Source: Nocardia vaccinii NBRC 15922
GTDB lineage: Bacteria > Actinomycetota > Actinomycetes > Mycobacteriales > Mycobacteriaceae
NCBI RefSeq assembly: GCF_001613305.1
Contig: NZ_BDCC01000073.1
Location: 1-64,000 of the forward strand
Length of the DNA stretch: 64,000 nt
Direction: 5' to 3'
Shown here: piece after piece, positions 63,221 through 64,000 of the stretch
Layout: every line of letters begins with the position of its first letter
Numbering within the stretch: the first letter of the stretch is position 1
Made by a program: the position numbers and the translations under genes
The notes under the pieces: model-generated
Seen by the model: only the letters and a program-made list of their open reading frames with translations
What the model was told of the DNA's origin: nothing
Databases searched by the model: none

Positions 63221-63913
63221 ATGGCAAAGATCTTGTTCGTCCTCACCGGGGCCCGTTATTGGACATTGGCTGACGGCACCGAACATCCCACCGGTTACTG
63301 GGCCGAGGAGTTCGTCGCGCCGTATCGGGCATTCACCTCGGCGGGGCATGAGATCACCGTGGCCACGCCGGGCGCGGTCGAACCGGCCGTCGACCAGGGC
63401 AGTCTGACACCGGAGGTCAACGGGGGGCCGGAGGGCGCCGCCGTGGTGGAGGCCGCGCTGCGGGCCGCGCACGAACTGCGGCACCCGGTCGATCTGGCGA
63501 CCGTGCGGCCGTCCGATTACGACGCGGTCTTCTACCCGGGCGGTCACGGCCCGATGGAGGATCTGGCGGTGAGCGCCGATTCCGCGCGCGTGCTCACCGA
63601 GACACTCGCCTCCGGCAAGCCGCTGGGCATCGTGTGCCACGCGCCCGCCGCGCTGCTGGCCACCGAATCGACGGAGGGCTCCCCCTTCGCCGGGTATCGC
63701 CTGACCGGATTCACCAATGCCGAGGAGGGTCAGGCCGGATTCGCCGACAAGGCCAAGTGGCTGTTGCAGGACCGTCTGGTCGCGCTGGGCGCCGATTTCC
63801 GCGAGGGCGCACCGTGGGCCCCGCACATCGAGGTGGATCGCAACCTGCGCACCGGACAGAACCCGGCCTCCGCCCAACCGCTCGCGGACGAAATACTCAC
63901 TGCCCTGAGCTGA
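63221..63913 (+). CDS. DJ-1/PfpI (class I glutamine amidotransferase-like) protein
   Basis: A 230-residue protein of the DJ-1/PfpI superfamily. The nucleophile elbow is GIVCHAPAALL with Cys139; Glu30 in TGYWAEEF and the YPGGHGPMEDL loop are the expected partners. These features fit the Hsp31/glyoxalase III-like group, which converts methylglyoxal to lactate or acts as a chaperone. The start has GAGAGGAA five bases ahead. Confidence 0.9.
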   Translation: MAKILFVLTGARYWTLADGTEHPTGYWAEEFVAPYRAFTSAGHEITVATPGAVEPAVDQGSLTPEVNGGPEGAAVVEAALRAAHELRHPVDLATVRPSDYDAVFYPGGHGPMEDLAVSADSARVLTETLASGKPLGIVCHAPAALLATESTEGSPFAGYRLTGFTNAEEGQAGFADKAKWLLQDRLVALGADFREGAPWAPHIEVDRNLRTGQNPASAQPLADEILTALS

Positions 63914-64000
63914 TCCGGCGCCGGCGATCCTGCTGCCACTGCTCCACCGCGGTCTGCACGACCTCCTCGTCCTCGACGGCGTGGGCGCCGGACGCGCCCG
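63897..64000 (-). CDS. C-terminal end of an unidentified protein (cut by window edge)
   Basis: The last 33 codons of a minus-strand frame: acidic stretch AVEDEEVVQTAVEQWQQD, then a basic tail RRRRISSGQ and TGA. It overlaps the end of the DJ-1-like gene by 17 bases. Too short to identify. Confidence 0.45.
   Translation of the reverse strand, partial: GASGAHAVEDEEVVQTAVEQWQQDRRRRISSGQ

Overview
The window is GC-rich DNA from a mycolic-acid actinomycete, most probably Nocardia or a close relative. The evidence is a full mce lipid-import operon with YrbE and Mas partners, an MMPL transporter, a CtpJ/NmtR metal pair almost identical in architecture to that of Mycobacterium tuberculosis, several GTG starts, dense 1-8 nt stop/start overlaps and many lone oxidoreductases, P450s and hydrolases. 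No rRNA, tRNA, CRISPR array, phage gene or transposase was seen.

Layout. 1-2236 (minus): the N-terminal 745 codons of a giant protein made only of tandem IPT/TIG repeats. 2645-6496 (plus): MMPL transporter followed by dhaK-dhaL. 6712-9481: a ferredoxin-like 4Fe-4S protein and an aldehyde dehydrogenase diverging over a nested dyad. 9557-14303 (minus): two secreted hydrolases flanking the wreck of an ABC-transporter ATPase gene. 14513-17996: LysR/MFS divergent pair and a membrane-anchored esterase. 18222-32130: a catabolic island in which an IclR regulator sits at a divergent promoter. One arm runs left (MmgE/PrpD, Asp/Glu racemase, FAD oxidoreductase, hydantoinase-type amidohydrolase; beyond a terminator, a fucose-isomerase-like protein). 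The other runs right (IclR, class III CoA-transferase, CitE-like lyase, cyclase-type hydrolase, a second MmgE/PrpD, MFS importer). 32198-33839: a thiolase/DUF35 pair under a KstR-like site.

34563-47712 (minus): a TetR gene, then P450, SDR, 3Fe-4S ferredoxin, mceA-F, mas, yrbEA, yrbEB and a methyltransferase. The unit from P450 to yrbEB is nearly gapless and looks like one import-plus-oxidation operon, preceded by four helically phased copies of TGCTNAGCA. The yrbE permease genes are at the end instead of the usual front. 47954-64000 is a mosaic of small units: SCO6745-family protein, thioesterase, ctpJ/nmtR, peroxiredoxin, DUF2165 protein, a P450 lacking the EXXR arginine, a phosphotransferase, a cupin-like protein, two SDR/NmrA proteins, SnoaL-like protein, LysR, a flavin-dependent oxidoreductase and a DJ-1/PfpI protein.

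The best candidates for undescribed biology are the IclR island (substrate unknown), the reordered mce operon with its phased operator array, and the EXXR-less P450. Two genes show internal loss of their catalytic core (the ABC ATPase remnant at 11544-12016 and the alpha/beta hydrolase at 33930-34475). All functions are inferred from sequence reading alone; no database search was run.
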